A DNA stretch of 64,000 bases from JBQTII01 sp052388275 (GTDB taxonomy: Bacteria; Actinomycetota; Actinomycetes; Sporichthyales; Sporichthyaceae). The stretch spans positions 43,120 to 107,119 of the forward strand of contig JBQTII010000008.1 in the NCBI GenBank assembly GCA_052388275.1, written 5' to 3'. The notes beneath the pieces were generated by a model that did no database searches, was not told the DNA's origin, and was given only the letters and a program-made list of their open reading frames with translations. Shown piece by piece: positions 6,597-14,373 of this stretch. Position numbers and translations under genes: made by a program. How positions within the stretch are numbered: the first letter of the stretch is position 1; each line of letters starts with the position of its first letter.

Positions 6597-8068
6597 GGTG
6601 TCACGCCCCGCATCCAGCGCACCCAGCCGGCCAGCGAGTTGCGCATCGTCAACGGCCGACACATGCCGGATGCCGCCAGAGCGTCGGCGATGCGTAGCGC
6701 GGCCGCCTGCAGGCCCCAGTACGAATCGACGGGGCCGATGTCGGTGCCCAGGGACATCGCACCGCTCGCGAAGATCCGAGCCTGGCCGTGCCGGGCTTCC
6801 CGTACCTCGAAATCGGCGCTGACCGTGAGGCGCCCGAAACTGTTCTCGCGGGCCAGGCCGGTGGCGACCAGGTCGGCCAGCAGTCCATGCTCCCCGGCGC
6901 GCCCGACGAGTCCCGTGCAGTCGATCACCGCGTCGACCAGCAGATCGTCGGGGGCAAGGTGTGCATCATCGCCGCGGATCTGCGCGCGGATCCGGTCGCC
7001 GTCCGCGGGCTCCAGAGAGTGAATCTCGCCGACGATGGCGCGGTATCTGCCCTCGGCTGCCGCTCGGGTCAGCAGGCCCGGCAGGCCGGCGCGCGGGGGA
7101 GCGCTGGGCGCGGTCAGTGCGCGCAGACGGCGATGCCGGGAACCTTCGGTGCAGGCGTGCGCGACGTGGGTGGCGAGCTGACCGCCGAAGGCGCCTTTGG
7201 GAACCGTGTAGTGCTGCCAGTTCCACACCGCCGGATCGTTGACGGTGCTACGGGGGTGGGTGCGGCGGACCAGGTGGATGATTCGCGGTCGGGTCTGCGC
7301 GGCGCCGCCGCCTTCGCTGAGCCGCTCGATGACGCGGGCCGCCGTAGCGCCGGCCCCGCACACCAGCACGTTCGCCCCCGCGGGAAGCGAGGCGTACAGC
7401 TGTTCGTGGGGTTCGTAGGCATGTACGACCGTAGGGAACTCGCCGAAGCGACCACGGAAGCGCCGAAGGTGGCGCGTGAGGCCGAGGGCTGGGTAGCCCA
7501 GCGCGAGGTGGACGGCGCGGGCGCGGATGGCGTGTTGCTGCCCGCAGTCGTCGGTGGCGAAGGTGACCAAGCCGCCGTTGCGGTGCAGACGGATCCGCTG
7601 CGCACGCAGGCGCTGATGCATGTGGGGCCAGCCGATGCGGGCGGCCTCGCGAGCGACGCCGTGGTAGACGTGCCCGCTGACCGGGGCGAACGGGTCACAC
7701 AGCATGGGCTCGCCGAGAACCCGCAGCAGGGGTCGCGGACTACGCCGGGCGATCGCCTCCTCGAGGGCATAGCCGGGAAAGCCCCAGATGTTGTCGATGC
7801 GCGCACCCGAATCCGAACGCAGCCGGTCGTGATCGCGCAGCTGCGAGCAGTGTGCGAGGTGGCGAAATCCCAGGGCGGGATCGGGATCTGGTCCGGCCAC
7901 TCGCAGATCGCCGGTGGGAATGCCCAGGACCCGCAGCACGTCGATCAAGGCGAACGATCCCAGGCCGCCGCCGATGCTGAGCACCTCCACGTCCTGGACC
8001 GGCAGGCAGCGCAGGTCACTCTCGTCGCAGAAGGGTCCCGAGCGCACCTGAACCTGGGGTGACCTCAT
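6593..8068 (-). CDS. FAD/NAD(P)-binding oxidoreductase, lead gene of the Zur-linked operon
   Basis: 491 residues with two dinucleotide folds: an N-terminal FAD site (VEVLSIGGGLGSFALID, about 28-44) and a second site NVLVCGAGATAARVIERL (233-250). It ends with the FAD-closing segment IFASGAMSLGTDIGPVDS. This is the layout of the FAD-NAD(P)-binding family related to flavin N-mono-oxygenases; no substrate is identifiable. ATG 8068 was chosen because a longer start would place the coding region over the palindromic operator at 8083-8097. It heads an operon running through to mogA with overlapping or near-touching genes. Confidence 0.75.
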   Translation of the reverse strand: MRSPQVQVRSGPFCDESDLRCLPVQDVEVLSIGGGLGSFALIDVLRVLGIPTGDLRVAGPDPDPALGFRHLAHCSQLRDHDRLRSDSGARIDNIWGFPGYALEEAIARRSPRPLLRVLGEPMLCDPFAPVSGHVYHGVAREAARIGWPHMHQRLRAQRIRLHRNGGLVTFATDDCGQQHAIRARAVHLALGYPALGLTRHLRRFRGRFGEFPTVVHAYEPHEQLYASLPAGANVLVCGAGATAARVIERLSEGGGAAQTRPRIIHLVRRTHPRSTVNDPAVWNWQHYTVPKGAFGGQLATHVAHACTEGSRHRRLRALTAPSAPPRAGLPGLLTRAAAEGRYRAIVGEIHSLEPADGDRIRAQIRGDDAHLAPDDLLVDAVIDCTGLVGRAGEHGLLADLVATGLARENSFGRLTVSADFEVREARHGQARIFASGAMSLGTDIGPVDSYWGLQAAALRIADALAASGMCRPLTMRNSLAGWVRWMRGVTP

Positions 8069-8082
8069 GCCCGGCACTCTAA

Positions 8083-8097
8083 TGATAACGATTGTCA
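8083..8097 (-). promoter_or_regulatory. Zur operator for the FAD-protein operon
   Basis: TGATAACGATTGTCA has arms TGATAAC and ATTGTCA around a central G; five of seven positions are symmetric. It ends 14 nt before the chosen start of the FAD-protein gene and resembles the site before znuA. Both lie in one divergent control region of about 190 bp. Confidence 0.7.
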
Positions 8098-8210
8098 TCA
8101 GCAACTCGGCTGGCTCTGACTGATGGCGCGACAAGGTCGCCGTGGTGTAGAGGTCGCGGGGGTTAGAGGTTGTGGAGTTTGCGGGCGTGCCAGCCTTGCA
8201 GTACTGTAAA

Positions 8211-8225
8211 CGACAATCATTGTCA
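8211..8225 (+). promoter_or_regulatory. Zur operator for znuACB
   Basis: CGACAATCATTGTCA contains the perfect 13-bp palindrome GACAAT-C-ATTGTC, the best Zur-type site in the window. It lies 32 nt before the znuA GTG start, a position that would block transcription when zinc-loaded Zur binds. Confidence 0.78.
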
Positions 8226-8256
8226 ATCCGTGTCAGGGCAGAACAAAGGATGACGA

Positions 8257-9261
8257 GTGCGACGTTCTCGGCAGCGCGGGTCCGGTCCCTTGCTCGCGCT
8301 CCTCGCGTGTGCCGGCGTGCTCACCGCGTGTTCGGATGACGATGCAGGTGCCCCAGTGCCGGCTGCTTCGCAGGTCTCGGTAACACCGGCTGCCCAGGGG
8401 CTTGTCGAGCCGATTCCCGTGGCCGCAGCGTTCTATCCGATCGCCGAGGCAGTCGGCCGGGTGGGCGGTGACCGGGTCGCGGTGCAGAACCTGACCCCAC
8501 CGGGTGGCGGTCCGCACGATCTTGAACTGAACCCGCGTCAGGTTGAAGAGCTGGAGAAGGCGCGGGCGATCTTCTATCTCTCCGGCGGCTTCCAACCGCA
8601 GGTACAGCAGGCAGCGTCCGGGATGCCCGCGGCGGCCCGCAAGGTCGACATCCTGGCCGGGGTGAGCCTGCTTCCGGTGGGCGAGCAACTTGCCGGCACC
8701 CAGGGCGAGGTCGACGGCGAGGTGCTTGCCGATGGTGGAGATCCCCACATCTGGGTGGACCCGCTGCTCCAACTCGGCATCGCGACCCAGGCACGGGACG
8801 TGCTGGTAGAGCTCGACCCCGCGGGCACCTCGACCTATGACACCAATCTTGCGGCTTACCGCAGTGAACTTGAGGCGCTCAACGTCGACTACCGGACCGG
8901 GCTGCAAACCTGTCAGTCGCGGGTGGTCGTGACCAGCCACCGGGCGTTTGAGTACCTCGCCCGCCGGTACGGCTTGATCCAGATCGCCATCGCCGGGCTC
9001 TCTCCCGAGGACGAGCCTGATCCTCGCTCGCTGGCTGCCATCGCCGAGGCGGCCAAGAGGGAAGGGGTGCGCACCGTCTACTTTGAGGAGCAGGTGCCGG
9101 CCGACTTCGCCCGGACCGTGGCGCGCGAGATCGGCGCCGGCACCGACGCGCTCGATCCCGTGGAGACCATCACGGCCGAAGATCTGGCCGCCGGACGTAC
9201 CTACAGTGCCGTCATGCGCGACAACCTTGCCGCGCTGCGCGCGGGCCTGGGCTGCACGTGA
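8257..9261 (+). CDS. znuA: Zinc ABC transporter substrate-binding lipoprotein
   Basis: 334-residue cluster A-1 metal-binding lipoprotein. The lipobox LTAC places the lipidated cysteine at residue 25. Likely zinc ligands are H87 (GGPHDLELNP), H164 (GDPHIWVDP), H228 (TSHRAFEYLARRYG) and an acidic residue in YFEEQVP (276-282). The His-rich loop of many ZnuA proteins is missing; a glutamate/aspartate-rich loop sits there instead. The GTG start has AAAGGA 7 nt upstream. A near-perfect Zur palindrome precedes the gene, and it overlaps the ATPase gene by GTGA. It captures Zn(II) outside the membrane for ZnuBC. Confidence 0.92.
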   Translation: MRRSRQRGSGPLLALLACAGVLTACSDDDAGAPVPAASQVSVTPAAQGLVEPIPVAAAFYPIAEAVGRVGGDRVAVQNLTPPGGGPHDLELNPRQVEELEKARAIFYLSGGFQPQVQQAASGMPAAARKVDILAGVSLLPVGEQLAGTQGEVDGEVLADGGDPHIWVDPLLQLGIATQARDVLVELDPAGTSTYDTNLAAYRSELEALNVDYRTGLQTCQSRVVVTSHRAFEYLARRYGLIQIAIAGLSPEDEPDPRSLAAIAEAAKREGVRTVYFEEQVPADFARTVAREIGAGTDALDPVETITAEDLAAGRTYSAVMRDNLAALRAGLGCT

Positions 9262-10022
9262 GCGCTCCGCTGTGCCAGTCAACCCCAGAGCGCGGACAAG
9301 CCGGTGAGGAGTCGCTCCGGGTCAGCGACCTGGGCGTGCGGTACGGCTCACGGGTCGCACTTCGCGACCTGAGCGTGCGCGCCGGATGGGGTGAGCTGAT
9401 CGCGGTGATCGGCCCCAACGGCGCCGGGAAGTCCACCCTGTTCAAGGCGATGTCCGGCCTGGTGCCCTACACCGGCGAGGTCGCCCTGGCGGGCGAGCCG
9501 TGCCATTGTGGACGCAGCCCGGTTACCTCCTACCTGCCCCAGCGCGCGGACATCGACCTGGATTTCCCGATCAGCGTGGGCGCGATGGTCCTGTCCGGGC
9601 GCCGCAGGTTCCTGCCCCCGTGGCGCCGCCCGCGCGAGCCGGACCGTGCCGCAGTCGCCGACGCGCTGCGGGCGGTCGACCTGCTTCCCCGCGCTCGCGA
9701 CCGGATCGGGTCCCTGTCCGGTGGCCAGTTGCAGCGGGCCTTCGTCGCCCGGGCGCTGGCCTCCCGGGCGCGGGTGCTGCTGCTCGACGAGGCCCTTGCC
9801 GGGGTGGATGCGCCGAATACGGCCGAGCTGATCGAGCTGTTCACCCGCCTCACCGCGCAGGGCCGCACCATCTTGGTGGCCACACACGACCTCGCCTTGA
9901 CGCGACGTCACTTTTCGCGCTGCATTGCCGTGAACGGCACTGTGACGGCGGATGGCCCGCCGGCCGCGGTGCTGACCTTGGAGAGCCTGGAGGCGACCTT
10001 CGGATCCGGGATCGCCGCCTGA
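9258..10022 (+). CDS. znuC: Zinc ABC transporter ATP-binding protein
   Basis: 254-residue ABC ATPase. It has Walker A GPNGAGKST, signature LSGGQLQRA, Walker B VLLLDEALAGVD and a switch histidine in LVATHDLAL. The length and gene order with ZnuA and a ten-helix-type permease identify it as the motor of the zinc importer. The GTG start is fused to the znuA stop (GTGA), and its own stop overlaps the permease ATG (TGATG), so all three are translated together under one Zur-controlled promoter. Confidence 0.93.
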   Translation: MSAPLCQSTPERGQAGEESLRVSDLGVRYGSRVALRDLSVRAGWGELIAVIGPNGAGKSTLFKAMSGLVPYTGEVALAGEPCHCGRSPVTSYLPQRADIDLDFPISVGAMVLSGRRRFLPPWRRPREPDRAAVADALRAVDLLPRARDRIGSLSGGQLQRAFVARALASRARVLLLDEALAGVDAPNTAELIELFTRLTAQGRTILVATHDLALTRRHFSRCIAVNGTVTADGPPAAVLTLESLEATFGSGIAA

Positions 10023-10924
10023 TGCTTGGCCCGTTCACCGAGCTACTCCTCGACCCCTATTCCTCGCAGTTCATGCGCCGGGCGCTACTCGCCGCGATTC
10101 TGGTCGGGGTGCTGTGCCCAGTGGTCGGAGTGTGGGTGATCCTGCGCCGGCTCGCATTCCTTGGCGATGCGATGGCGCACTCGACGTTGTCCGGGGTGGC
10201 CGCGGCCTATCTGTTGGGGGTGAGCATCGTCGCGGGGGCGCTGGTCGCAGGCCTGCTGATGGGGCTGCTCGTCGCATTGCTCGGCGCCCGGCGAGCGTTG
10301 CACGATGATGCGGCAATCGGCGTGGTCGAGACCGTGCTGTTCGCCACCGGGCTCATCCTGATCGCCTCCAACGATGACATCGGCGTGGATCTGGGCCACC
10401 TGCTGCTGGGCCAGATCACCACGGTGGACCACCACGATCTGGTCCTGGCCGGTGTGCTCGTCGCGATCGTACTCAGCGCCGCGGCCCTGCTGGGGCGCGA
10501 TCTGCTCTCGGCCACCTTCGACCCGGTGCATGCGCGCGGGGTGGGGGTGCCCGAAGCTGCCGTGCGCGTGGTGGTGCTCGCCATGGTGTGCATCGCCGTC
10601 GTGGTCAGCCTGCAGACCGTCGGGCTGCTGATGAGCGTGGCGATCCTGGTTACCCCGGCGGCGAGTGCGCGGCTATGGACCTGCCGCGTGGGCACGATGA
10701 CCGCGGCCGCCGTTGGCTACGGGCTGTTCGCCACCGTTGGTGGGCTCACGGTGAGCTATCACGCCGCGAGCCCGCCCGGGGCCACGATCGCGCTGGTCGC
10801 GGCGGCCTGCTTTGCGGCGACTTTTCTGCTCACCTTGCCGGTACACACCGCCCGGCGGGGTCACCCTGACTCATTCGCCGGTGAGCGGGATCAGCCGCTC
10901 AAGGCCGGGCAGTCGTTGCAGTAG
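10022..10924 (+). CDS. znuB: Zinc ABC transporter permease
   Basis: 300-residue ABC-3 family permease with about eight membrane helices. It opens with the family motif RRALLAAILVGVLCPVVGVW and then RLAFLGDAMAHSTLSG, the coupling region. The last ~20 residues are hydrophilic and run 34 bp into the convergent zur gene, so the 3' ends of the two transcripts overlap. ATG 10022 overlaps the znuC stop. It forms the membrane channel for Zn(II) import with ZnuC. Confidence 0.92.
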   Translation: MLGPFTELLLDPYSSQFMRRALLAAILVGVLCPVVGVWVILRRLAFLGDAMAHSTLSGVAAAYLLGVSIVAGALVAGLLMGLLVALLGARRALHDDAAIGVVETVLFATGLILIASNDDIGVDLGHLLLGQITTVDHHDLVLAGVLVAIVLSAAALLGRDLLSATFDPVHARGVGVPEAAVRVVVLAMVCIAVVVSLQTVGLLMSVAILVTPAASARLWTCRVGTMTAAAVGYGLFATVGGLTVSYHAASPPGATIALVAAACFAATFLLTLPVHTARRGHPDSFAGERDQPLKAGQSLQ

Positions 10925-11328
10925 CCGCGCAGTTCCACCACGTGGGTCACGTCGCTGTAACCGGCCGCCCGCGCAACCCGGTCCGCCCAGCGCTCCACCG
11001 GCTCGGAATCGACCGCGATGCTGCGATGGCATCGCAGGCACATCAGGTAATGCCGATGCTCGTGCCCGCTGCGCAGGCGGTAACGGCGCTCGCCGTCGAG
11101 GTCATGGATGACGTCAACGAGCTCCGCCCTCTCGAAATGATGAAGTGTGCGATAAACGGTGCTCAGGCTCATGGCTCGGGGGAGTTCGGCCGCCAGCTGG
11201 TCATGAAGCTCTTGAGCTGAGCAGAACGAGGCGCTCTGACGCAGGCGGGCCAGCAGGGCCGCGCGATGACGTGAGGAGCGGGTGGCGATGGCGCCGCTCT
11301 TCTCACGTGTGCAGCGGGTAGGGGTCAC
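10891..11328 (-). CDS. zur: Zinc uptake regulator, Fur family
   Basis: 145 residues. A winged-helix DNA-binding half (SAQELHDQL, then SLSTVYRTLHHFE) is followed by a dimerisation/metal half with HEHRHYLMC and two Cys pairs, C97/C100 and C137/C140, that make the structural zinc site. GTG 11328 was chosen because it follows the rpsR2 stop with a GAGG Shine-Dalgarno; earlier starts overlap rpsR2. It is cotranscribed with rpsR2 behind a Zur-like site, so autoregulation is expected. When loaded with zinc it would repress the znu, rpsN2, rpsR2 and FAD-protein operons. Confidence 0.92.
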   Translation of the reverse strand: MTPTRCTREKSGAIATRSSRHRAALLARLRQSASFCSAQELHDQLAAELPRAMSLSTVYRTLHHFERAELVDVIHDLDGERRYRLRSGHEHRHYLMCLRCHRSIAVDSEPVERWADRVARAAGYSDVTHVVELRGYCNDCPALSG

Positions 11329-11335
11329 CTTGACC

Positions 11336-11578
11336 TCACCGATTGGACGGCGTGCTCGCATAGGGCAGCAGAGCCATCTCGCGCGCGTTCTTGATCGCCC
11401 GAGCGATCTGGCGCTGCTGCTGGCCGGTGACCCCGGTCACGCGCCGCGAGCGGATCTTGCCGCGATCGGAGATGAAGCGCCGCAGCAGGGCGGTGTCCTT
11501 GTAGTCGATGGAGGTGATCTTGGCGGCGAGCAACGGATTGGACTTCTTCCTGCGGACCGGACGCGGTGCAGGCTTCAT
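11336..11578 (-). CDS. rpsR2: 30S ribosomal protein S18, zinc-independent paralogue
   Basis: 80-residue S18 without any cysteine, the C-minus form used when zinc is scarce. The family core is clear: SIDYKDTALLRRFISDRGKI and ARAIKNAREMALLPY. It is the first gene of an rpsR2-zur operon, 10 nt upstream of zur, and has a Zur-like site just before it. With rpsN2 at the window start it forms the ribosomal zinc-sparing response. Confidence 0.95.
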   Translation of the reverse strand: MKPAPRPVRRKKSNPLLAAKITSIDYKDTALLRRFISDRGKIRSRRVTGVTGQQQRQIARAIKNAREMALLPYASTPSNR

Positions 11579-11603
11579 GGCGGGCCCTCTCTCCGAACGA
11601 CGA

Positions 11604-11618
11604 TGGTTATCATTATGC
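11604..11618. promoter_or_regulatory. Shared Zur operator between rpsR2-zur and the ferredoxin-like gene
   Basis: TGGTTATCATTATGC keeps the core TTATCATTAT of the other sites. It lies 26 nt before the rpsR2 start (minus strand) and 41 nt before the ATG of the plus-strand cysteine protein, so one site could control both. Confidence 0.6.
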
Positions 11619-11658
11619 TACGAAGCGAACACGAAGTTCACCACGAGGGGACACCGCA

Positions 11659-12033
11659 ATGCCACGTCAGGCGCCGTCGGGCTACACCGCGTTCGCCTGC
11701 ACCGGACCGTCGTGTGAGTCGCTGTGTGGGCAGGTCTTCGCGCCGTTGCGTGCGTGCGTGCGGGCGGGCATGCATGGGGTGCTGGTCTCGACCGGGTGTT
11801 CCCTCGGACCCCTGATGTGCCGCACCCGTACCCCCGGCACCGTCGTGATCGTTCAGCCCTGCGATGAGGCTCGGCGCCCCATCGACGCAGCGATGGTCAT
11901 CGGACCCCTGCGCGACGACCTGGACGTCGACGAGCTGCGGCGCTGGCTGGAGAAGGGGACGCTGGAGTTCGGCCTGCTACCCGCTCGGCTTCGCGCGGTG
12001 TCCCGTGCGGCGGAGCTCGCGCTGGTGAACTGA
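11659..12033 (+). CDS. Thioredoxin-like [2Fe-2S] protein
   Basis: 124 residues with cysteines at FACTGPSCESLC, RACVRAG, STGCSLGPLMC and VQPCDE. The run TGCSLGPLMC followed by PGTVVIVQP matches the second half of thioredoxin-fold [2Fe-2S] ferredoxins, where a Cys pair precedes a GP-V-V strand. It is the second such protein in this regulon; the other ends at 2919. ATG 11659 follows a GAGGGG Shine-Dalgarno by 8 nt. The Zur-like site upstream is shared with rpsR2-zur. Electron transfer or metal storage are possible roles. Confidence 0.65.
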   Translation: MPRQAPSGYTAFACTGPSCESLCGQVFAPLRACVRAGMHGVLVSTGCSLGPLMCRTRTPGTVVIVQPCDEARRPIDAAMVIGPLRDDLDVDELRRWLEKGTLEFGLLPARLRAVSRAAELALVN

Positions 12034-12117
12034 ACCCAGCTCAACGCAACAGGTAGGGGATAACGTCAAGGCGCGGCGCGGATGGTCGTCGTGGTACGAC
12101 AGTAGGGAGCCGCGCCA

Positions 12118-12972
12118 GTGCGCGGACGCCTGCACCGGGAAGGGTCGCTCGCCTTGAACATGCCCCGGGATCTCGTGCTGGTGCGTCACGGCGAGGCCGA
12201 GGGCAACGTGACGGTGCAGAACGCGAAGAGCGGTGACCTCTCCGGTTACACCGATGCGTTCGTCACCACGCCAGGGCACCGTTGGCGCCTGACCGACCTC
12301 GGCCGCGCTCAGGCGGCGAGGATCGGAGCCTGGCTGGCTGCGGAGTTCACTGCGGGCTTCGATGCCTGCTACGTATCGCCCTACGTGCGCACCCGCGAGA
12401 CCGCCGGCCTGCTCGGTGTGCCGGGCGCGACCTGGTCCCTGAACCGCGCGCTGCGCGAACGCGACTGGGGCGACATCGGCTCGATGCCGCGCGAAACGTT
12501 TCACGAGCGCTATCCCGACAACGCTCTGACCAAACGGATCGACCCGCTCTACTGGGTACCGCCCGGCGGGGAGTCGGTCGCCCAGGTCGCCGAGGACCGG
12601 GTGCGCAACGTGCTCTCCACCCTGCATCGCGAGCGCTCCGAACAACGGGTGCTCGCCGTCACCCACGGGGAGTTCATGTGGGCTGCCCGGCTCGTGCTCG
12701 AGCGCTGGGACGACGAGGAGTTCGTGCGCCGCGACGCCGATCCCGCGGATCGCATCCACAACGCGATGGCCCTGCACTACAGCCGCGTCGACCCGGTGTC
12801 CGGTGAGCAGGCGAACCGGCTGCGCTGGATACGCGACGCCCGCCCGATCCGCGACGGTGAGCGGTGGCGGGTGGCGCTCTCGCCCTGGCGCGAGTTCACC
12901 CCGCACCGGCGTAGCAGCGCCGACCTGCTCGCCTCGATCGCTGACGTCCCCTCGATGCTGGATCCGCTCTGA
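12118..12972 (+). CDS. Histidine phosphatase family protein
   Basis: 284 residues with the phosphoglycerate-mutase-like signature LVLVRHGEAEGN (nucleophile H24). A second arginine lies in SPYVRTRETA, and a distal THGEFMWAARLVL histidine motif closes the active site. The length is greater than the usual ~200, with an insert holding LRERDWGDIGSMPRETF. GTG 12118 has GGGAG 8 nt upstream; a TTG at 12154 or ATG at 12160 would also fit the fold. The substrate is unknown. It stands alone between the zinc regulon and the chaperone group. Confidence 0.8.
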   Translation: MRGRLHREGSLALNMPRDLVLVRHGEAEGNVTVQNAKSGDLSGYTDAFVTTPGHRWRLTDLGRAQAARIGAWLAAEFTAGFDACYVSPYVRTRETAGLLGVPGATWSLNRALRERDWGDIGSMPRETFHERYPDNALTKRIDPLYWVPPGGESVAQVAEDRVRNVLSTLHRERSEQRVLAVTHGEFMWAARLVLERWDDEEFVRRDADPADRIHNAMALHYSRVDPVSGEQANRLRWIRDARPIRDGERWRVALSPWREFTPHRRSSADLLASIADVPSMLDPL

Positions 12973-13116
12973 GGAGATCCCTGGCTTATCAATTTTGAGG
13001 CTCGGTGGCACACCGGGCGCGGCCTCGATGACCTCATCCGTTCGGCCGGGAACTCCAGGCGCATCCGCCGTCATCCAAGCCTGTGACCACACGACGGGCG
13101 CAGCGGGAAGCAGACG

Positions 13117-14151
13117 ATGGCTAAGACACTCGAGTTGCCGGTGGCGGTTCTGGCACTGAGCGCGCAGGAGGCGATGGCGCGCTCGCTCGCCGAGCTGGTC
13201 ACCGCGGTGTGTGCGCCAGGCAACGAGGTTCGGGCGAAGGCGGCGGCCGAATCGTGCCGGGAGGCCGCGGGGAGCACACGAGCGGCGGGCCGCCTCGAGC
13301 CCGTCATCGATGCCCTGACCAGCGGCGCGGACCCGCGGCCGTGGCACGGTGCGCTGCTGGACAGCTTCGAGGAGGTCTCGGCGACCCGCCGGGCGATGTT
13401 GCTGGCCGACCTGTGCCTGCACCATCCCCACGTCGAGGCTGCAGCCCTGGTGAGCGGGGCGGTGCTGCGGCGCCTGGATCTGGTCCTCGATCTTGGCCAG
13501 TGCCCTTTCGCGGCCCACGACGTGCAGACCCGCTTCGCCGCGATCGCCCAGGACCTCGGCGAGGCCAAACTGACCAGGGCGTCCGCCAGCGCGATCACCG
13601 CGTTCAGGCTCACGCTGGGGGCCGCCGGGGTGGGTCTCCTCGGCAACATCACCGGCGACAAACTCAGAACCTTGCTGACCGCTCCGGATGATCAGGTCAA
13701 CACGCTCAGCCGGCTGTTGGTCGGCATGTGGGCGGGTGGCAGCACCGAGGAGATCGAGACGGCGAGCGTGGCGGCGGCCTGGGACGCCGTCGCGCAGGCG
13801 GCGGCCGAGGCCTCCGAGGCGCTGGCCGCGGCCCGCCGAGGCAACAGCGGGCAGGGCAAGGCCGATCGCGTGCACCGGGTGGCGTGCTGCGCGGCCGAGT
13901 TCGGCCAAGGGCTGGCCGAGCAGTTTGCCCCCGAGCTACTTCCCGCACGCATCGTTGCGCCCGTCACCGATCTCGCCTTCGATGAGGCGCACCGGGTCCT
14001 GGACGCCCTCGGCTACCAGGTCAAGGGCACCGACGCCCTGGCCAACCGTTGGGTGACGAAGAAGAACAACTGGAAGGTGGTCGAGCAGCAGCCGCCCGGC
14101 GAGCAGCACGAGATCGCGCTGGGCCTGCGCAAATTCGACGACCCGTCATGA
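13117..14151 (+). CDS. Uncharacterised helical protein with PASTA-like C-terminus
   Basis: 344 residues, mainly alanine-rich helices, with no signal peptide or membrane segment. The last ~65 residues (APVTDLAFDEAHRVLDALGY, then later VVEQQPPGE) read like a single PASTA-type module, here in a cytoplasmic protein. No catalytic motif is visible. It begins a group including a GTPase, a membrane protein, an Hsp70 and its neighbour, and its stop overlaps an antisense small gene by 6 nt. Function unknown; a scaffold for the GTPase is a guess. Confidence 0.65.
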   Translation: MAKTLELPVAVLALSAQEAMARSLAELVTAVCAPGNEVRAKAAAESCREAAGSTRAAGRLEPVIDALTSGADPRPWHGALLDSFEEVSATRRAMLLADLCLHHPHVEAAALVSGAVLRRLDLVLDLGQCPFAAHDVQTRFAAIAQDLGEAKLTRASASAITAFRLTLGAAGVGLLGNITGDKLRTLLTAPDDQVNTLSRLLVGMWAGGSTEEIETASVAAAWDAVAQAAAEASEALAAARRGNSGQGKADRVHRVACCAAEFGQGLAEQFAPELLPARIVAPVTDLAFDEAHRVLDALGYQVKGTDALANRWVTKKNNWKVVEQQPPGEQHEIALGLRKFDDPS

Positions 14152-14271
14152 CCGAGGTGCGCGGCGCAGGCGCCGGGTCCACCGCTCACCGAGCCGCAGG
14201 TCCAGCAACTGCACCAGGCAGCATGCGGTGGCCGTGCCAAGCGCGATCGTCAGCCAGTGCGTGGCGGTCAT
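14146..14271 (-). CDS. 41-residue single-pass membrane protein
   Basis: MTATHWLTIALGTATACCLV begins a short hydrophobic helix and is followed by an arginine-rich tail (RLGERWTRRLRRAPRS), giving a positive-inside C-terminus. A near-ideal GGAGGG Shine-Dalgarno lies 6 nt before the ATG, which argues for real translation. It is antisense to the gap between the PASTA-like protein and the GTPase, and its stop overlaps the former gene by 6 bp. Role unknown. Confidence 0.5.
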   Translation of the reverse strand: MTATHWLTIALGTATACCLVQLLDLRLGERWTRRLRRAPRS

Positions 14272-14373
14272 CGAAATCCCTCCGCGTGGTGGTCGTAGGA
14301 CCGCAGCTCACCCGCGTGGGCTTCAATCTCGCTTCAGGACCGCATGGGCAACAACGGCAAGAAGGGACATGTC

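Noticed and set aside
6788..8062. 424-codon plus-strand frame opposite the FAD protein gene
   Set aside because: The opposite strand encodes clear dinucleotide-binding folds; this frame has only low-complexity Gly/Ala/Val sequence.
11977..13908. 643-codon minus-strand open frame opposite the phosphatase and PASTA-like genes
   Set aside because: It mirrors two convincing plus-strand genes; long antisense frames are expected when third positions are nearly all G or C. No family motif.
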